DNA of 21,460 bases from IMG/VR virus record IMGVR_UViG_3300037228_000005, positions 1 through 21,460 of that record. The stretch is one strand, 5' to 3'. Position numbers and translations under genes: made by a program. Below are positions 18,568 through 21,460 of this stretch, one piece after another (the first letter of the stretch is position 1; every line of letters starts with the position of its first letter). The DNA comes from a virus. A model generated the notes under the pieces. It saw only the letters and a list, made by a program, of their open reading frames with translations, was not told where the DNA came from and ran no database searches.

Positions 18568-19938
18568 ATGGCCGGAGCAATTTCGGAAACAGCGGTTGAA
18601 GGCGTAGAGGTTGAAGTCTGGGCCGACAACGAACTCAAGAATTATCAGCCGTTCTTCATGGGCCTCTACAACAAGCTCGTTAAGAACGGAGCGAAGAAAG
18701 TCCCTGTCGGCTTCATCACGTCAGGCGGCGGCATTCAGCGTGGCGCGTTCCGCGCCGGATTCCGGGCACAGGGCGGCGGCAACTTCACTGCATTGGCCCT
18801 CTCGACACCGGGCTCCATTCCGCCCATCCCGCGCGGTACGGCGTCCACTTACGATTCGTTCGCGGCAACGCCATTCCAGTACCTTGGCGTGACCGAGATC
18901 GCGTCCGACGCCATCGCTGCGGTTGCTGGCGGTCGCGGCAAGATCAAGCTGCCCTCGTCTGAGATGGAGTATTCGTCAGACTCCTTCATGAACGATATGG
19001 AAGGGCTGATCTATGGCGATGCGTCGGGCACCATTGATACCATTCCTTCCACTGGCACCGTCAACAACGCAACGGGTGGCGGAACGATTGGCACCCCGAC
19101 CTATTCCAGCATCCTCGGAGTCAACGCGGCCCTGTTCACCGACCAGATGGTTGTGCAGGTCTTCTCTGCGGTCGGCGGAACGAATCGTGGGTCGTTCACC
19201 ATCAGCTTCACCGATCCCGTTGTGCCGGTCATCTACTCGACCACGGCTCTCCCGGCAGGCACGACCACGGGCGATATTCTGGTGATCCAGGCGGGCACTG
19301 GCGCGGCTGGGTCGGCAGTCTACGGCCTGAAATACTGGTACAAGAACGGCAACGGTGGGACGCAGGCTGGAATTACCAAGGCCAACTATCCCGGTCGCCT
19401 CTCGACGCCCACCCTGAACGCCAATGGTCAGTCTCTGCCGCCCTCTGTGGCTGCGAAGATCGAAGCCATCCGCATGAGGGCATCGGGCGACAAGAACTAC
19501 ATGCAGAACGATAAGGGAGCGTTCTGGTATGTTAACCCCGCACAGGGCGCGCAGTTCGCCTCCGACTTCTACAACAAGTACACCCCGACCTATGACCTGA
19601 GCGGCAAGGACAACGTCCCCGACCTTGCCAAGGGGATGCAGAAGACCTTCCTCGGCGAGGATTGCCTTTGGTCTACGACTTGCGACATGACCCGCGCAGA
19701 TCGTGTTCGGGCCAAGGACTTCATCATCGGCGAGGCGTACACGATGCGCCTCAAGGACTTCGGCGAAGGTCTGACTATCGTTCCCGTTCCCGCGCAGGCT
19801 GGCGGTTATGGGACTGGCTGGACATACCTCAATTCCAAGATGTTCGCATGGGAGCAGGCGTTGAACATGATTTGCGTCGATCCCAAGAGCGGCTTCTACA
19901 TTTCGAGCCTGCCCACCGTGAGCCTCACCACTGTCTAA
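18568..19938 (+). CDS. Major capsid protein
   Basis: This is a 456-residue protein with the length and order expected of the major capsid protein, directly after the scaffold-like gene. The N-terminal arm (ADNELKNYQPFFMGLYNKLV) is followed by GGGIQRGAFRAGFRAQGGGN and Ala/Gly-rich strands, the usual style of HK97-fold shell proteins. Residues about 148-265 are Thr/Ser/Gly-rich with beta-strand patterning and look like an inserted surface domain. The C-terminal part (NVPDLAKGMQKTFLGEDCLW, then YTMRLKDFGEGLTIVP) returns to shell-like sequence. The leader contains a structured RNA that covers its ribosome site, and a hairpin follows the gene. Confidence 0.8.
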   Translation: MAGAISETAVEGVEVEVWADNELKNYQPFFMGLYNKLVKNGAKKVPVGFITSGGGIQRGAFRAGFRAQGGGNFTALALSTPGSIPPIPRGTASTYDSFAATPFQYLGVTEIASDAIAAVAGGRGKIKLPSSEMEYSSDSFMNDMEGLIYGDASGTIDTIPSTGTVNNATGGGTIGTPTYSSILGVNAALFTDQMVVQVFSAVGGTNRGSFTISFTDPVVPVIYSTTALPAGTTTGDILVIQAGTGAAGSAVYGLKYWYKNGNGGTQAGITKANYPGRLSTPTLNANGQSLPPSVAAKIEAIRMRASGDKNYMQNDKGAFWYVNPAQGAQFASDFYNKYTPTYDLSGKDNVPDLAKGMQKTFLGEDCLWSTTCDMTRADRVRAKDFIIGEAYTMRLKDFGEGLTIVPVPAQAGGYGTGWTYLNSKMFAWEQALNMICVDPKSGFYISSLPTVSLTTV

Positions 19939-19947
19939 GAAACTGGC

Positions 19948-19973
19948 CAGCCGGGAGCCATAATACCCGGCTG
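19948..19973 (+). terminator. Hairpin after the capsid gene
   Basis: CAGCCGGG (19948-19955) and CCCGGCTG (19966-19973) form a perfect 8-bp stem with a 10-nt loop, 10 nt after the capsid stop. No U-run follows, so it may partly terminate or protect the abundant capsid transcript rather than end it. Downstream genes lie in the same direction. Confidence 0.45.
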
Positions 19974-19994
19974 CTTCAAGAGGAGTGACCGCCC

Positions 19995-20648
19995 TTGCAG
20001 GTTCCGATTCACATCCAGAATGCGCTTACGGCCGCGGGTGGGCGCAGACCCAACGGCGAACCAAACTACAAATTCGTTTGGAGTGGGGACTTTACCTACC
20101 TGCTCTCCAACGGTACCGGCTACGAGCCTTACCGCGTCGTGGCGGAGGACTGCTGGCTGTTGGTGAAGTATGAGCTTCCTGAGTTCTGGGGGACAAAGGA
20201 AGAGTGGGAGATCAATAATTGGGAGATGGGGACAGTCGTTGACGGGGAGGGGCTGACCTACATCGAACCGCTCTATACGGCTGGGCCTTATCCCTCTCAG
20301 GGACGCTATCGCAATATCATGCGGATCATGCGGCCCGTGAAGCTGACGGACGGAACGCTGATCCACGAGCACTGCGCGCCGACGCTGCATTGGGTGTCCG
20401 AGTTCTTTCCCGGCGTGCGAGACTTTCTCGACCTCCCCGTTTCAAAAAAGATCGCATATCTTGAGGCTAAAGAGAAAGCCGAGAAAGAAAAACTGGCGCA
20501 TGATTTCGTCGCGTCGCGGGAGAACTATCGCGGGATCGCAACCGCGAAACAGGTTTCGACCAAGGTGGAAGCCATCGAACGCTTCCTCAAGGATCGCAAG
20601 CGCGTCACACAGGCGCAACAGTTATTGAAGAAAAGGAGACTCCACTAA
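19995..20648 (+). CDS. Hypothetical head or connector-region protein
   Basis: This is a 217-residue protein with a TTG start; AGGAG nine nt upstream and the overlap geometry support it. The first 125 residues are compact with many Trp and Tyr (KFVWSGDFTYLLSNGTGYEP, then EFWGTKEEWEINNWEMGTVV). The last 80 are charged, helical and coiled-coil-like (EAKEKAEKEKLAHDFVASRE). It resembles small accessory proteins encoded after capsid genes but matches no family I can name. It ends TAATG, coupled to the next gene. Confidence 0.6.
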   Translation: MQVPIHIQNALTAAGGRRPNGEPNYKFVWSGDFTYLLSNGTGYEPYRVVAEDCWLLVKYELPEFWGTKEEWEINNWEMGTVVDGEGLTYIEPLYTAGPYPSQGRYRNIMRIMRPVKLTDGTLIHEHCAPTLHWVSEFFPGVRDFLDLPVSKKIAYLEAKEKAEKEKLAHDFVASRENYRGIATAKQVSTKVEAIERFLKDRKRVTQAQQLLKKRRLH

Positions 20649-21460
20649 TGGCCTCACCATCCGTCTACCACAGCGATATTTCAATGGGCATGTCACGCGG
20701 GAATAACGTCGGCGATTACCACTTCGACCGCAACATGGCGCGCGATCCTGAGAACATCGTGACTATCTTTACAGTCAACACGCGGGAGCAGTATTCAGCC
20801 AGCGCGGGGTGCAAGTTTGAAGGTCGAGCGCCGGGCGAACGCTATCGCAAGGTTGGAACGATCAGCGATCCGAAGTATACCGTGGACAACCTCTCAGTCG
20901 AAGGATCGAAGGATCAGCGCAAAGTCTCATCCGATGACGGCAAGTGGGTGGCGATGGACTGGCTGAACCCCGACAATGTGTTCTCACTCGATCAGGACTT
21001 CGTGGTGCAGAACCGCGTTGACGATTCGACAGACTTGCTTGCGCGCGGACTGTTTTTCATCGTGCGTCCCTTCAACCTCAAGGGTAATGCAGACGACAAG
21101 CCGACTGAGGCGGAGATTGTTCCGGCAGAGAAGCGGCTACGCAATCGCTACCTGAATCTCCGCAGGCTTTACAGTCAGACCAGCACCGCCAGCCCAGCCA
21201 AGCTGCCTCGCATCCTGAATGAAGAAATGATTGATGCGCTGAACATGTCTCCAAAGATGAAGACGCCTTACAACTCCGATCCGGGCGAGATGAAGGACTG
21301 TCCGACATGCGGCGAGTCAATTCCCGTGGCCGCAAGGTTCCACAAGAGCGAAGCGTTGGGCGTTGTTTGCATTGAGCCTACCCAGGAAGGCTGGAAAGCT
21401 GCCGTCAACGCTGGAATCAAGACGCGGGCCGATGTTCCCGAAGGACTGGGCTGGCCGGGA
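20648..21460 (+). CDS. Hypothetical virion-region protein, cut by the window edge
   Basis: At least 271 residues are visible, with the start ATG sharing an A with the previous stop and AAGGAG 11 nt upstream; the frame stays open to the right edge. The N-terminal 90 residues are polar (MASPSVYHSDISMGMSRGNN). A central part has VVQNRVDDSTDLLARGLFFI and helical segments. CPTCGESIPVAARFHKSEAL near the visible end is half a zinc ribbon. The end of the protein is missing, so I cannot name a function. Its position suggests a head-completion or virion protein. Confidence 0.7.
   Translation, partial: MASPSVYHSDISMGMSRGNNVGDYHFDRNMARDPENIVTIFTVNTREQYSASAGCKFEGRAPGERYRKVGTISDPKYTVDNLSVEGSKDQRKVSSDDGKWVAMDWLNPDNVFSLDQDFVVQNRVDDSTDLLARGLFFIVRPFNLKGNADDKPTEAEIVPAEKRLRNRYLNLRRLYSQTSTASPAKLPRILNEEMIDALNMSPKMKTPYNSDPGEMKDCPTCGESIPVAARFHKSEALGVVCIEPTQEGWKAAVNAGIKTRADVPEGLGWPG

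Noticed and set aside
1-21460. CRISPR array, tRNA genes, insertion sequences or integrase
   Set aside because: No spaced direct repeats, cloverleaf sequences, transposase motifs or recombinase catalytic motifs were seen on either strand.

Overview
The window is a stretch of a tailed double-stranded DNA bacteriophage (Caudoviricetes) or prophage. The marks are a small and large terminase pair, portal, scaffold-like and major capsid genes in canonical order on the + strand. To their left lies a long, tightly packed run of small - strand genes for replication, recombination and DNA modification. GC content is moderately high, start codons usually follow AGGAG-type ribosome sites, and many neighbouring genes share ATGA or TGATG overlaps. 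No integrase, tail or lysis gene is recognisable, and the host cannot be named from the sequence.

Layout. (1) 1-2634, - strand: a leaderless-looking promoter (2606-2634) drives a replication initiator with an iteron-like candidate origin inside its gene. A possible helicase loader, an HTH protein with a nested zinc-ribbon gene, a VRR-NUC nuclease and a zinc-finger/winged-helix protein follow. (2) 2672-7591, - strand: the main early operon starts from a strong promoter at 7563-7591. It runs through about eight small unknown or zinc-ribbon proteins, two one-pass membrane peptides, an SSB-like protein, a Gp157-like protein, an HNH endonuclease and a DNA methyltransferase bracketed by 27-bp inverted repeats. 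(3) 7599-8818, + strand: a divergent Cro/CI-like HTH gene, small peptides and a second methyltransferase, ending at a hairpin. (4) 8829-10564, - strand: Lar-like, DUF6283-like and cysteine-rich small proteins from their own promoter(s). (5) 10601-21460, + strand: late genes for packaging and head morphogenesis (TerS, TerL, three small genes, portal, a small basic protein, a scaffold-like protein, capsid protein and two downstream genes). One gene in the opposite orientation (12600-13472) lies between TerL and the head genes, like a moron.

How it fits together. The divergent promoters at 7563-7627 overlap a perfect 17-bp palindrome next to the HTH gene, which suggests a repressor-operated early switch. 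The initiator, loader and SSB-like proteins would replicate the genome. VRR-NUC and HNH nucleases act in recombination or packaging. Two methyltransferases and a Lar-like protein may protect the DNA from host restriction. The terminase fills proheads built from portal, scaffold and capsid.

The most unusual signals are a three-way-junction RNA fold that hides the ribosome site of the capsid gene, the inverted repeats hugging the first methyltransferase, a zinc-ribbon gene nested out of frame in an HTH gene, a gene interrupted by an in-frame TAA, and several promoters placed so that transcripts would begin at the start codon.
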